The position numbers and the translations under genes are program-made. The notes beneath the pieces were generated by a model, which saw nothing but the letters and a program-made list of their open reading frames with translations, ran no database searches and was not told the DNA's origin. A DNA stretch of 64,000 nucleotides from Cryptomeria japonica (Eukaryota > Streptophyta > Pinopsida > Cupressales > Cupressaceae): the NCBI RefSeq assembly GCF_030272615.1, contig NC_081406.1, positions 141,575,299 to 141,639,298 of the forward strand, written 5' to 3'. The stretch's first letter is position 1; every line of letters begins with the position of its first letter. Of the stretch, positions 34,615 through 46,736 are shown piece after piece.

Positions 34615-35284
34615 ACCATGAAAACTTCTTACCTCTATGATTGTCTTAGGTGTAGGCTATTTCAAATTAGCCTCTACCTTGGAAGAATCCATCTTCAAGT
34701 CACCCTTAGAGATGAAAAAGCATAAGTACACCAACTCTTGCTTCATGAAGTCACACTTTTCTAAATTTATCATCAACTTCTGCTCCTGCAACCACTTCAA
34801 GACTACCTCCAAGTGTTTCAAGTGCTCCTCCTTGCTCTTATTGAACACCAATATGTCATCAAGGTAGAATACCACAAATTTCCCTATAAACTCCTGCAAC
34901 ACTTCATTCATTGGTCTCATAAAGGTTATAGGGGAATTTGAAAGACCAAAAAGGCATCACAAGCCACTCTTACAACCCTTCATTAGTTTTCAATGCAGTC
35001 TTCCATTCATCCCCCTCTCTTATCCTTATTTGATGGTACCCACTCTTGAGGTCAATCTTGGAGAAATAGGTAGCTCCCTCTAAATAATCTATTAGGTCCT
35101 CTATCCTTGGAATAAGAAACCTATATCTGATGGTTATCCTATTGATAGCCCTAGGATCAGTACAAAGCCTCCATTTCCTATCCTTCTTTGGGGATAAAAT
35201 AGTAGGTATTGCACATGGGATAAGGCTCTTTCTCACCAACCCTTTATCTAGGAGCTCTTGAATTTTCCTAGCTATCTCTTCATT
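34615..35284 (-). pseudogene. Reverse transcriptase of C
   Basis: [39 protein letters not shown] and [18 protein letters not shown] (35200-34985), then a frameshift near 34950, then [20 protein letters not shown] with the YLDD active site (about 34860) and [13 protein letters not shown]. Standard Ty3/gypsy RT order. Stops near 35283 and 34660. Confidence 0.94.
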
Positions 35285-36475
35285 CTATTGTGGGGTCATT
35301 TTATATGCTACCTTGTTAGGAAGTATTAATCCTGGTATGAGGTCAACCTGATGACTAATATCTCTGATAGGTGGCAGCGAGTCTGGTATGTCTTTTGTAA
35401 CCACTCCTTTGTACCTCTCTAGTAGCTCCCTGACCTCCTTAGGTCCTACCTCACTCATACACTTCTTCCTTTCTTCCTTGGGCTTCACAATTAAAGAAAA
35501 ACCTACTCCACCTTCCTCCTTTAGTGTATCAAGGAATTCTTTTTCCCCTACCATCATCACACTAGATCCTACATGTTGTGTACCCCCTTCTACCACTGAC
35601 TATATCCTAAAAGTCACACCATTCTTTTGAAAAGAGTAAGCATTCTTTTCTCCATCATGATGAGCCTTTATGTCAAACTACCATGGTCTGCCAAGCAAAA
35701 GATGGCAAGCATCCATTGGAAGGATGTCACACAAAATTTTATCTTTATACCCCCCAATACTGAACTCTACCCATGCTTATTCATTGGTGAGTATGTGTTT
35801 CCCTTTGTTCAACCAACTAACCCTATATGGACAACTATGGGGTATTCTCTCCAAGTTCAACTTGTTTACTTCTTCCAAAGATACAATTTTGTCAGTAGAC
35901 CCTGAATCTATGACAACTTTACAAACCTTACCTTGAATCTTGCAGTTGACTCTAAATAAAGCCTTTCCTTGGGGTGGCTCAATCTTCATTGGTTCCTTGA
36001 GCAGTGTCCTCTTGATCAATGGGTTCTCTCCCATCTCTGATGTCAAATTCACTTCAGGAGATATCACACTCCTTGTATCTTCTTGAGTCAAAGTGGTTCT
36101 CCTCTCACCACCATGAGAATTTGAGGCCTTCTTTGGACACTTGTAGGTTGGGTGCCCCATATGATTGTAGTTATAGTATCTCATACTAGAGAACTTGGAT
36201 CCTCTCCCTAATATATTTGTTCCACCTCTTCCATTAGGTCTTCTCCCATGGTAGCCTCCTCTGCTACTTGAGTCCCCATCTTTCTCTCCTTTTCTAGACT
36301 CACCACTAGACCTTTGGTTAGGACTTCTTCCTCCAAAACTGCCTCTGCCTCTGAAACTTCTCCCTCCTTTACCTCTATTACCTTGCTCACTTCTTCTTTT
36401 TAGTTTTTCTTCTTCCCTTAGGGGCAATTGAAAATATTTGTTCAGTGTCTTCAGTGCCAAGATGATGATCTCATC
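35285..36475 (-). pseudogene. Nucleocapsid and protease of C
   Basis: Glycine/arginine-rich linker (GGRSFRGRGSFGGRSP), then a dead zinc knuckle RYYNYNHMGHPTYKCP in which the first two cysteines are tyrosines. The aspartic protease follows: KVVIDSGSTDKIVSL near 35900. Stops at about 35775, 35590 and 35285. The frame is shared with the gag at 36832 and the RT at 35239, so this was one gag-pol ORF. Confidence 0.88.
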
Positions 36476-37124
36476 TTAGATGTTCATCCTTAGGTCGTTC
36501 AAGTACCTGGCCACTTTCTCTGACTCCTCTTCTTGGTTCTTTGATCTGAGACTGAGTTTATGAAACTCCTTGGTATGTGCATTCACATCAAGGTATCTCT
36601 GTCTGAGGTTCTGTAATTTTTTGTACATCTGCACTTCATAGTCAATGGGCATGAGTTGTTCCTTGACTTTATCCTTCATCCTTTCCCAAGAGGTTATCAT
36701 ACTATTTCCCTCCTTAACTCTCTCCCCTTGTACATAGTTCCACCATGAAAGAGAAGACCCCTTCAACCTTGATTTTTCCCACTTAACTCTCTTATCTTCA
36801 AGGATTTCTTTGTACTCAAAATCACTGGTCAATGCCTCAATCTAGTCTATCGCCTCTTTTGCTTCCATACTTCCACTATATATAGGCAACCCATCAATGG
36901 TGGCCCTATTTACTGACCTCAAGGAATCTACAAATGCCCTCTGATCTATAGGTATCTCCTCTACTTGCTTAGAGGATTCCCCATCTTCTTTATCCCCTTC
37001 TTCATCATTGTCACTTCCATCTTCCTTATATATCCTTAGTCTTTTTCAATTCTTCAAGCTTGGACTCAAGCATCTCTTCAATCAACTTCTTCACCGCATC
37101 TTGTGACATACTCTTAGGAGGCAT
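36476..37124 (-). pseudogene. gag: Gag of C
   Basis: Probable start MPPKSMSQDAVKKLIEEML at 37124. The main part, 36832-36476, is the gypsy capsid: LKGSSLSWWNYVQGERV, WERMKDKVKEQLMPIDYEVQ and QRYLDVNAHTKEFHKLSLR. There is a frame change between 37100 and 36840 and a stop at 36476-36478. It would form the particle shell. Confidence 0.85.
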
Positions 37125-37199
37125 TTTTTAAGCCCCTATTTCAGTCTCTTCTTCTGACATACACTAAGACCACACCACCCAAGTGATCTTCAAAATCTT

Positions 37200-37211
37200 C
37201 CTCTTATACCA
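37200..37211 (-). other. Primer-binding site of C
   Basis: Reverse complement TGGTATAAGAGG, a degraded initiator tRNA-Met match, three bases inside the LTR end at 37215. Confidence 0.7.
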
Positions 37212-37214
37212 ATA

Positions 37215-38841
37215 TGATGAGGAGGCAACAGACCGGAAGGATAACCTTGAACCAACCAACGTCTAAGGCTCACAAACTCAACCAAAATCCCTAATTCCAA
37301 AGATCCTTACACAACACCAAGTCAAGAAATGGTTCAATGACACCAAACAACACCTTGAAAAACCCAAAGGATCCATTGTGTCCACTTACAAACAACTAAC
37401 ACTTCTCAAGTTCTTGTGTGACTACCCACACCCTTGCATACGTGAGTGGGTTACTACTACGCTTTAGGGTTTGAATGGCCCACTTGACCAATTAAATACA
37501 ATGATCTTTGGAGGGGTGTTATCACAACACCTTAACACAAATGAAATAGTAATTCATAGTTTAGATCCACCAGAACATCAATTTTGACTCACTCGCCCAC
37601 AAATAAAACTGGTTACAATTAGGCCTTCATTTAAAGGAATCGGGTGATAACTTTTGACACCTTGAGGATCTAGGCAAGCAAACTATATTTTCAGATACCC
37701 TTTTGGGATTTGTCAACAATATCTCAGTTTTTGGTAATAGACCAACTTGTAGATATCCCAACCAATACTGCACTAACAGACCTAATAGGGCTATTAGACC
37801 TATTTGACTGAACGTCTTACACAAACTAGTTTGGTGTTCCTAATGGGTGACCATCATTGACTGTGAAATGTTATGTAAATTTCTATAGTACTCTTCTATC
37901 ACATTCAAACCCCTTTCCAGTGCTCTACCACTCAATTCTCACGTACTACACTCATCAAGTCGATCTGTCACATAGAGATGCTAGACCTAGGGTTTGTTCT
38001 CCATCCTCTTCGCCATGTTGTATCCTCTTAATGGATTTTGGAACTAACACATGATATAGTGACCTATCATCTCCTATAATGGCAGAGTGTTCAGTTAAGG
38101 ATTGATAGGCAAAAACCCATTATTGCAGTCAAACCTTAGGGGTTTTAGGGTTTTAGGCTACCCAATAGAGATTTGCTTGTAGAATGGGGCAGAAATCACT
38201 TTAAGACTTCACACTGAAAGAAAAACAAAGGTAAAATGATCTAGTTACAAAAACTATGTCATGAGCGTTCTTGCCAATCCACCTTCACTATGCAATCAAC
38301 AGAAATTAGACAGTTTTCCATGTTTCCAACAGTTCTTGATGCTTCAATTTCCTTTCCAAATCAACCAACATACATCCTTTAGTTTTTGGATACTTTAAAT
38401 GTATCTCCCAAAAAACCATAGCCTCCTCCAAATTTTTTTCAAATTGAACTGACCTTTAGAGAATCACAACGTACAAAAAAGTGCAAAATTGTCATGCCAA
38501 CAAATTGACAATATGACAACTTTTGCATAATTCAACCAAATTAGACTCTAGCGTATCATAGTCCCCCAAAATAATTAAATTTGATTTTAAAACATCAAAA
38601 ATGACTCAAATAGACTTGTGGTCACTTGATCCCTCAATTTAGACCATTGTGACCCTTATTGATTCAATTTGCTCTACCAAACCCTAGATGACAATTTGAC
38701 CCAAACATGGACAAACTTTTCACACTCCTAGGACATTGAATTATAAAAATGACCCATAGGATCTTATTACATTCCTTCTAGGTTAATAGAAAATCATCTT
38801 GTTCTTGGTTCATGTCTTCATAGGTAGGTGCTCCTACACCA
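37215..38841 (-). repeat. 5' LTR of C (1627 bp)
   Basis: Plus-strand TGATGAGGAGGCAACAG to CTCCTACACCA. It aligns end to end with the split LTR at 5404-13753 and contains the uninterrupted form of the B target near 38430-38445. Confidence 0.94.
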
Positions 38842-38846
38842 CTCAT

Positions 38847-39480
38847 GGGTTGGCTCCTAGGTGGGGGAGAGCATTGGAGATGCTCATGACTTAGAGGACA
38901 AGTTTTGCATGGGGACCGTGTGTACTGGCACATTTTTATCACGAGTTGCATTAATTTGTGTATCTCGATGGTTGTGGGATTGGTTGTAGGGTGACTCTAC
39001 TACATGGATGGGCTTACGAGCATATAGTTGTGACTAGGCCAGTCTACTTTTGATCCAAAGGATACATGCAATCTTATGTGCATATGTATGGTATGATCAC
39101 TTCTCAACAACTACTAGGGAAGTTAGATTACTAGAGGCAAGTTATAGATTATATTGATACTATTATATGAATAACATAATTGGATTGCAAGGTGTGGCTA
39201 GAGGATGAGACTGAGCTACCATTTTATTCCAGGACTAGATATCTGATTGGGCGAACATTGTACATTTTTGGGTAGGCGGTTGGTGGACAGGATATCTAGG
39301 TAGTTTGGGAGAGTGCAACAAATGCCTCAAATATCTAGAGAGTTTGCTAAAATAGTTCAAGATAAAGTACATTGGGGCCAAATTGTTTTCATATGATACT
39401 GCAGTTATAGAGTTCCAAGTGCTTGTATCAATGCCATGGGATCTATTGAGGGATGCAACTGATGCAAGTATGATGCTCAT
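38847..39480 (+). pseudogene. Plant mobile domain (PMD) ORF of H, central part
   Basis: In frame after removal of C: GLAPRWGRALEMLMT, FAWGPCVLAHFYHEL, GIGCRVTLLHGWAYEHIVVT, then WLEDETELPFYSRTRYLIGR. After a frameshift near 39270: RLVDRISR, FGRVQQMPQISREFAK and KVHWG. The order WG..VLAHLYRELD..LLQ.WAYEH..RP followed by a VxRQFG..Q.IP block is the signature of the PMD family, known from MAIN/MAIL plant proteins and from transposable elements. At least seven stops. The strand is opposite to the gag-pol of H. Confidence 0.8.
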
Positions 39481-40276
39481 TTATGAGGCTTATTTCCTTG
39501 CACATCTATTTCCATGACTTACAGGACAAGGAGATCCAACACCGGGGATTGAGGATGAGGATGGTGGAGGAAAATGAAGGAGGGAAAGGAGATGAGGGAC
39601 TAGGAGGATGGTCTGAGGGAGAGGAGGAGGGTATGTCAAAATCCAAGGGGGAGATGGAATTTAGGGAGAGGGTGGATAGGCTAGGGGAAGAAGACCACCG
39701 AGGCCACTAAGGGGTAAAGGACGACAACAAGTGTGGGTTAAAGCATAGGTGCAGGGATAGATAGAGGATTCCCCACAATAGGAGAGGATGGATGAGGGGA
39801 TGGTAGAGGTTAAAAGTGAAGGGGATGAGGAGGAGGATGAGCTTACTATGCTTAGGGATATTACCCAAGGAAAGTTTGATGAGATAAAGGACCTAAAGAG
39901 AGAGGTGGCAAGATTAAGGAGGGAGCTATGGGAGACTAGGGATGAGAGGGACAGGGATATTGAGTGGTATATAGCCAATAAGGAGACTATCTGGACTACT
40001 AGGGTGACTCAACAGGGTCACTTCGCAGCAAGATATGCGGCTGGAGAGGAGATTGGGTATTGGAGGGGCCTATATGAGGTGGTAGTTCCACCTCACTTAA
40101 GGGCGGGCAGCTACAAATAGGCATCTCATTCTACTACCACGGGGAGGGATAGGAAGAGGGCTTCTAGTGCTGGAGTCAAGGAACCACCACCACTAGGATC
40201 AATGAGAGGGGAACAGAGACAGGACAGTGGTTGGGTCATTGGGAGCTCAAATTTCATCGAGGCCTACCAGCTCTAG
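39481..40276 (+). pseudogene. C-terminal coiled-coil part of the PMD ORF
   Basis: 39483-39710 is an acidic, glycine-rich linker. 39788-40120 is a heptad-patterned helix (DEIKDLKREVARLRRELWET) followed by HFAARYAAGEEIGYWRGLY. The same frame continues after one TAG to a tail ending WVIGSSNFIEAYQL, stop at 40274-40276. Downstream of a PMD such a charged coil plus basic or serine-rich tail is usual, so this is taken as the same protein. The linker at 39700-39790 has stops and a frame change. Confidence 0.6.
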
Positions 40277-41465
40277 GGGAGGGAGTTCATCATATCTCTC
40301 TCGATTCCATTATTGTATCAGTTTTGTATGATTATGTAGACACATTTGGGTTATTTTGTAGTCATATGATTTTTGACATCATTGTATCATGACACATTAT
40401 TTTTTGATATATATGCAAGATGATCTATTTTGGTGGTGGCTATATGCTTGTGTATGATTATATATGATGCATTTATGATATATGATTCTATATGTTTATG
40501 ATGTTAACATGATGTGATATAAGATGCATTTTTTCTTCTATATGCTTATGCTATGTGTGGTGATGTGATGTATGCAATCATGTTTGTGTGTTCACTAATG
40601 GGTGGCGTGTGCATAATGTGATCTTATGATATGCATGCTTATGATATTATTATATGCAAACTAATGTGTTAATGTGCAATATGATATCTATGTATATGAT
40701 ATGTATGATGCATACTACATGTGATGATGCAGATGGACACTACATAATATGCAGATGTTTTTTTAGTGTGTCATGCTCGATTCAACCTAGATAGTCATTG
40801 TATCATTTGCATGGAGACCAGACAATCAGTAACAAGGAATTCCCTAGTTCACACTGGACCCAAGATGTCCTCATATCCTTCGACTAGCCATAGTATTACT
40901 AAGAGAAAATATACAAAAGCAAATAGGTGAACATACCCCATCCTCGCCTTTCTAGTCCAAGACATGCTGGAGATAAAATATGTAGTCAGAGACATCCGAG
41001 AAAGCTAAAAGATATGTCACCACAAAAGAACAAATAAAAAAAAAATTGAAGACTTGACACCAACATAAACTAAAATCCTCAAGTTAGAAGTGTATCTTTC
41101 CACATATGTTAACATGTTTGATCTGGTCACAATGTTGTCATCCTAATAAAGGACAGATAATGTTGAAAAACCTCATCGTAGTCAAAGCCTTCCAAAAGAT
41201 TGTTTTGTTGAAATCTCGTTGTTGCTTGTGTTTCATTTGAAACTGGGTTACTCCATGAAACTGACACTTTATTTCAGAGAAAAGAGAAAACTTTATTGTG
41301 CGCAAAAAGAAGGAATGAAAAGATGATGTTTCTCAAAACATGTGATGTCAAGGTTCCACTTCTATCACTAGGTTTAGGATCTGCCCCCAATTATAGATAG
41401 GACCTAATTTATTATGGGTGAAGAAAAAGGATGGAAAGGGGTTTGTTATGGATGATGAACCAATA
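40277..41465. other. H region between PMD ORF and integrase tail, no gene
   Basis: 40400-40740 is simple AT-rich sequence built of TATGAT/ATGC words. 40750-41370 has no open frame of note. A purine run, complement of TCTGCCCCCAATT at about 41380-41392, resembles a Tat-type polypurine tract. Confidence 0.45.
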
Positions 41466-42334
41466 TTAAGTAGATGAATAACAAGCAATGATGGGGATGG
41501 GCAATTTTATTATGGAATGATAGGCTGTGAGAGTGTGCAAAAGTGAAAAGGGTGAAACTAAGTCCTGGAGGAGGGAGGAGAAAAAGTCTCTATAGATGGC
41601 ATCAGTAACCCATTTTTCACCATGGTACTTGCCCAGGTCACCATCAAAGTGGTTTTCACTGTGGGAAAATTTTATTTCTTTAATTTTTTTCAATTTTTCA
41701 TATTTTTTTGTGTCACAAGGTGCCCGTTTGTCAGGTTTTCACCAAAGTGACGATTTTGTTTTGTATTTTTTTCTGTATTTTTTATTAGGATACTCTGAAA
41801 AGATATTTGTAAAACCTATGAAGGTGCGTGTTGTTGATAGGATCATCCAATGGTTCTCCCTCTGTTGTTGATAACTGATATGCACTTGATCGATAAACTG
41901 TTGTGATGACATAAGGCCTAAGCCAATTTGGTTTAAACATTCCCTTTTTCTTTGTCTTGTTGATTTTTAGGGTTTTCTCTTAGAACCAAGTCACCCACCT
42001 CAAATATGTGGGGTTTCACTTTGTGATTGTAGTTGTAAATCATACGTTTTTGATGTGCTTTTAGATGAATGAATTCAATTTTTCTACACTCATCTAATAG
42101 TTCCAAATCTTACAAGTGGGAGACCCTATATTCTTCATCCTTGATAAGATCATGCAAGGAGACCCATTCCTTGACAAAATGATGTGTATCTCTATGGATT
42201 GTCTTCCTTGATGAAGGAACTAAGGTAGAATTACTAATGTGTGGACTATGTTGGCCCATATGTATGTCACCTAAAGAAGTTTGGGAATCCCTTAGAACAA
42301 ATCCCCTCAAGGAATTTCCATTATAGGTCCATTG
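41466..42334 (-). pseudogene. Integrase C-terminus of H
   Basis: The reverse complement reads DLELLDECRKIEFIHLKAHQ, YNYNHKVKPHIFEVGDLVLR and, across frameshifts, EGEPLDDPINNTHLHRFYK, ending near 41800. This is the end of a Ty3/gypsy integrase (the VGDLVL..NP..GPYVI..PIN..HLKRFY layout). The upstream stretch 42334-42110 has no recognised domain and joins 61251 when I is removed (TSD CATTG), giving NGNSLRGFVL after the junction. A 75-codon open stretch, 41693-41466, follows and is unassigned. The catalytic core is absent. Confidence 0.75.
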
Positions 42335-43454
42335 TGTTGGCAAGAAACACTACATTGTTGTTAAAATATTGTCATTGATAGAAACTAGAGTCAGATATTC
42401 AATCCACAATTCATGATTCATTCATACCAAAAGAGAGATTGAGATCTAGTAAGGTCTGGTGAGATAGGACATTCAATAAAGTACAGTAATTTGCTTGGTG
42501 GTTTAGTTGTGTTGAGTATTTGGTATTGCGAATCTCGGATAAGCATTGTGGATTTGTAATTTACCTTATTCTAGGTTTGTGTGCTCTTATGGTGATCTTG
42601 AGTAAGTTGGAAGGTCCGGTATACAGGTTTTTGGTTAGAACAAATCTCATCAGCAATATCATGTGGATATTCATTGTGGGGATCATACGGAGTAATTTTG
42701 GTGGTTGTAATTCTGTTTGAGGATAATTAGCCGACATGTGGTAAGTGTGTGGTCAATTCCTTTTGGTCCTCTTCTACATTTGAGTTTGGATTGAGTCAAC
42801 TTGGTATACATGTTGCATTTGTGTGTGATCTGTTTTTGGACCAACATGTAAAAGATGTAATTTGATATTGTGGATATAAAAGAGAGATTGATATGATCAT
42901 TTTTGGTATCAGTGTTTGTATGTAAAAGTGGTCATGAGTGATTGTGTGCAGTTTCATGTGCACAAGTAAAGGATTTGTGCTCCAAATTTTAGCAGAACAG
43001 AGCAATGTAGCAAAGCAGAGTAAACTTGAATATTTTTTTCTTAATCAAATTTGTATTTTGGCATTTGTAGATGTTGTTTATCAATTCAGACAATCCAATT
43101 ATCTTTCTTAATCATATTGTAAGGCAATGAGCCTTTTGGGGTTGTAACCCTTATTGTAATTTGAGGAGTGAGCTCTAGGCAGTGTGTTTGAGTGCATGTG
43201 CATTCCCCTTATGTAATATTTATATACTTCTAATAGAGTATATTAATATTGTGGTTCTCAATCTCATAGTGGTTTTTCCCTTAACCGAGTTTTCCATGTA
43301 TAAATCTTGGTGTTATGGTCTGGTGGATATTTGGTTTATGTGTTTGCATCTTTCTTTTGTTCAGTTGTATTAAGTGGTTGCAAAATCATATTAAGAATGT
43401 TAAAAATTTTAAAACATTGATTCACCCCCCTTCAAGTGTTCTTTGATTCCAACA
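42335..43454 (+). repeat. 5' LTR of I (1120 bp)
   Basis: TGTTGGCAAGAAACACTAC to TTGATTCCAACA. Conserved box at 43269-43296, C run at 43424-43430. The uninterrupted form of the 3' LTR target of J is visible near 42530. Confidence 0.93.
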
Positions 43455-43456
43455 AT

Positions 43457-43469
43457 TGGTATCAAAGCC
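43457..43469 (+). other. Primer-binding site of I
   Basis: TGGTATCAAAGCC, one mismatch to the initiator tRNA-Met site. Confidence 0.88.
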
Positions 43470-43522
43470 TAGTTCCTCGGAAGAATCCTAACAGCTTGAG
43501 GAAGATCCGAGAAAGTGAATCA

Positions 43523-44680
43523 ATGGATTATGATAGTCTTAGACAATAGCTTCTTGTTGCACTTGAAGATCTTGAACAATCATAAGCTGAGGTCCAGCAA
43601 GTAAAAGTAAACCCTAGGGATGTTGAGAACTTCATTGAATCATTGAAAGATTAGCTGAAGATTAGTTGATAAGATAAAGGAGAAAGAAAGTCAAATCATT
43701 GATGAAAAAGCCTTGAAGCAGAAGATAGAAGGATTTGAGAGACTTGCTAGAATTAATATTGTGTAGAAGAATGAGATGGAAGTCATTATGATGAGATTGA
43801 CAAAGGAGATTGAGGAAAGGAAGAAGAATGAGGAAAATCTTGCTTAGGTACTAAAAGACAAATCTGATGAATGTTGCAGACTTGATTGTGAAAATGGACA
43901 ACTGAAGCTTAACCTGCAAGACTCCAGACAAAATGAGGAAGATCTTGAAAGGTAGATAATTCTTCTTAGATATGATCTTGATGTTGCAAATGAGTACAAG
44001 GAGAATTTTTGGATCATCTCAGCCAGACTTGATGAGATGCTTGAAAGCTAGAAGAATGCTAATGACACAAGAGCTCTTAGATTTGAGAAAGGTGAAAGCT
44101 CCAAATCAACACAATAGAAGAAAAATTCAAGAAGGCCTTTGGTAAGGAAACCTAATGCTCATAAGTTCAATGGTAATTATTTTATTTGAAATAAATTTGG
44201 TCATATGGCTAGTCAATGCATAAATAGGATGAATAATAATGGTCCATCCTTCTCTAGTTAATGTTTTAAATGCAACAAGTATGGTCATAAGTCAAATGAA
44301 TGTAGAAGTGTGATGAACAACTTTTAAAATAGGAGAAATGTCAGATGTTATGCATGTGGTAGGTTTGGACATGTTGCTAATCAATGGAGATCAAGAGGAA
44401 ACCAAATGAACTTCAGGCTTGTGCAAGGAAATTTTGTTTTCTATGCTTGCAACAAATAAAGTCACATTGCTAAGTATTGCAGAAGCAGAAACATGAATAG
44501 AAGAGGTCCAGAAGACAAGAATAAGAATGTGAAGGCAGATGAGAAAGGGAAAGAAAATTTTGATAAGATCAAAGATCAGATGAAGAAGACTTGGGTTAAG
44601 AAGAGTGATTTTGAAGTAGGAGGTGGATCCATACCCGATATTGGTGTTGGAACTACATCCAGTGACTAAGCCAAGGCATC
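43523..44680 (+). pseudogene. Gag-like zinc-knuckle ORF of I
   Basis: From MDYDSLRQ at 43523. The first 180 or so residues are charged and helical (KALKQKIEGFERLARINIV, MRLTKEIEERKKNEENLA), probably coiled coil. Then come four CCHC knuckles in a row: a ruined one near 44190, CFKCNKYGHKSNECR near 44262, CYACGRFGHVANQW near 44350 (last C lost) and a fourth, YACNK..SHIAKYCR, near 44450 (G position lost). The tail ends near TSSD at 44667. More than a dozen in-frame stops are mostly TAG or TAA where Q would fit, so the ORF was once continuous apart from a frame change near 43670. No capsid family recognised. Confidence 0.75.
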
Positions 44681-45153
44681 TGGCCTTTAAGAAGCTATCA
44701 TGAAAACATTACAAACCCCCTATTTGAGATTTGTGCCTGATTCTGGAAGGTTGGAGAAGTGATATTTGATGATTGCAGATCTGTTTGAAGAATTTTTGAA
44801 AGAATTTAAGCAGGTTTGAAGATCCAAAGAAACAAAATTAAAAATACACAATATCCAGAAGTATTAGGGAAAAGTCCATTTATAACTAAAATTTAGGTAT
44901 GTGGAGGATAAAAAGTGATTTTACCACTCATTTCTTACTTTTTGTTTGAAGAGAAGAAGTTTGGAGAGCTTTGCAAGAAGAATTTTTGGTGACCGAATTG
45001 TGAAAGAATATTTCTCAGGCATTTTGGCAAGAAACCCTAATCCGATGGTCAAGGTATTTATCAGTAAAACTTTTTAAGTTTGAATTCTTAAATTTTTGAA
45101 ATCATTGCATCTGGTATTGCTACCCCTCTTGTTGTTGATAACACTGAGCATGC
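44681..45153 (+). other. Between the two ORFs of I, no clear gene
   Basis: Short broken frames only. GTGACCGAATTGTG at about 44990 precedes a possible start region of the next ORF. No domain seen. Confidence 0.4.
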
Positions 45154-46736
45154 ATGACCAAACTTCAAACATCATCCATTTATCTTCATGGAAGATTCAA
45201 TCCAAAAAGCGCATTTTCATCTATGCCCTATGGTATCCTACATATTGAATATGTTAGGGTTTACACCCATTATCTTGTTGAGGAATTGGGAAGATCACAC
45301 ATGCTAAATGTGTATAATAATCAGTTGTCTAATAGAAATTCAATGCTGAAATCAAAATTTTGAGGATTGGAAGACAAGGGTTTCGCACAATATGTAATAT
45401 TCTTGATGTTTGAAGAATCTGAATGGGTCTGGTATGTATTAAGAAGAATGCATGATGAATTCATGTGGCTAAACATGCCCCAAAAGATCATGAAGAATTT
45501 AATTAGAGTCATTGCTAGTTTATGTTCATCCGAAGAGATGCCATCATTGAAGCCTGTGAAGAATGACATTGTAACAAATGCAACCATATCAAAATTTGAC
45601 AAACGAGCAATGAAAATCAATGATATCCTAGAGAATGACATCAAATTTGCTTCTATGGCGATTGGTTACGAGATTTACTACTCTAGTAGGGAGAATTCCA
45701 TTTCTGAAACTACAATATATGTTGCTTATGAGATGATGAGACAAAACAAGAAGTATGATCTCTGTGAACAGCTCCAACATGAGTTGATAAAGAATCTCAA
45801 GAAGATCAAAGAGAACAAGAAACATCCTTTCAAGTATGGAAGTTTGCTCCTATGTTTATTTTTATTCTTTATGAATGAAGTATTAGGAGTTAGGAAGGTG
45901 GAATGGGCCTTTAACAGACTAGTAGGAGTTCAAATCAAAGAATATTTGTATAATTCTAGTGACTCTAAGGTCTGGAATGCAAATTTATGGGGCTATTTCA
46001 AGAATTTATAGAAAGAAATGAATGAGAGGGAAAGGATCCCTAAGTCCATAGTGGATAAATATCAGGACATAATCTATTTTATGGTTGACAAAGATTAGTG
46101 CTTGATGGAGGCAGTATAACTAAGAACTTCATGGATTCTACCTATGTGATATGAAGTTGAAGAGCAGATATTGGAACTCTATGCACAGCACTTGTTGAGT
46201 AAACCGGTGGACCTTAATGAGGAGAGATTCAGAACAAACAAAGCAAAGATCTTGAAGCTACATCAGCAGTTTAAGAGGCCAGTAATTCAGAAGAAAGTAA
46301 GAAAGGAAGTTGAGGCTCTTGCAGAGAGTATGGGAATAATCAAAGGAGGCAATCTGGAAAGCAACAGAGAGGAACATCCTCTCATAAGAAGAAACTATCA
46401 AGAAGGAGAAGGCTAAACTGGAAGCATATACACCTAAAACAAGGCAGTAAAGAAGTGTTTCTCCCTCCTTTGGTCTTACAAAGCCTACAAGAAAACCTAA
46501 ACCATCAACCAAATCATCTGATGAAGCAGAGAGAAAAAGAAGAAACAAGTAATATTTGTGACTGTAGATGATGAAGAAACTGAATAAAATGAATATGTAA
46601 AGGAGGTGAAGGCAAAAGTAGCTAAGGTCACCAAAGTTGCAAAGGAGAAATCATTTGGTAGAGCAGGGCCAAGCAAGAAATCAAAGCCATCTAAAATTGA
46701 TGAGGTAATGAACCAAGAAAAATTTGAAGTTAAACC
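45154..46736 (+). pseudogene. Unrecognised ORF2 of I, first part
   Basis: One frame from 45154 to 46416 with stops at 45361-45363 and 46009-46011 and a few near 46096-46150. A frameshift zone follows at 46420-46550, then a lysine-rich tail (VKAKVAKVTKVAKEKSFG) up to insertion L. Text includes MPYGILHIEYVRVYTHYLVE, MAIGYEIYYSSRENSISE, TTIYVAYEMMRQNKKYDLC, a hydrophobic YGSLLLCLFLFFMNEVLG (about 45838-45890) and VEWAFNRLVGVQIKEYLY. It sits where pol should be. I do not recognise it. The layout faintly recalls the putative plant transposon protein domain, but that is a guess. Confidence 0.6.

Larger units (their letters stand above)
5404..38841 (-). mobile_element. Element C: Ty3/gypsy chromovirus, complete but nested
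   Basis: Perfect TSD CTCAT at 5399-5403 and 38842-38846. The terminal LTRs start TGGTGTAGG and end CTCATCA in element orientation. Inserts B, E (with F) and D account for most of the 33.4 kb. Without them the element is about 7.9 kb, with an internal part of about 4.7 kb. The polyprotein order is gag, zinc knuckle, protease, RT, RNase H, integrase, chromodomain, which defines a chromovirus. It interrupts the PMD ORF of H. Confidence 0.93.
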
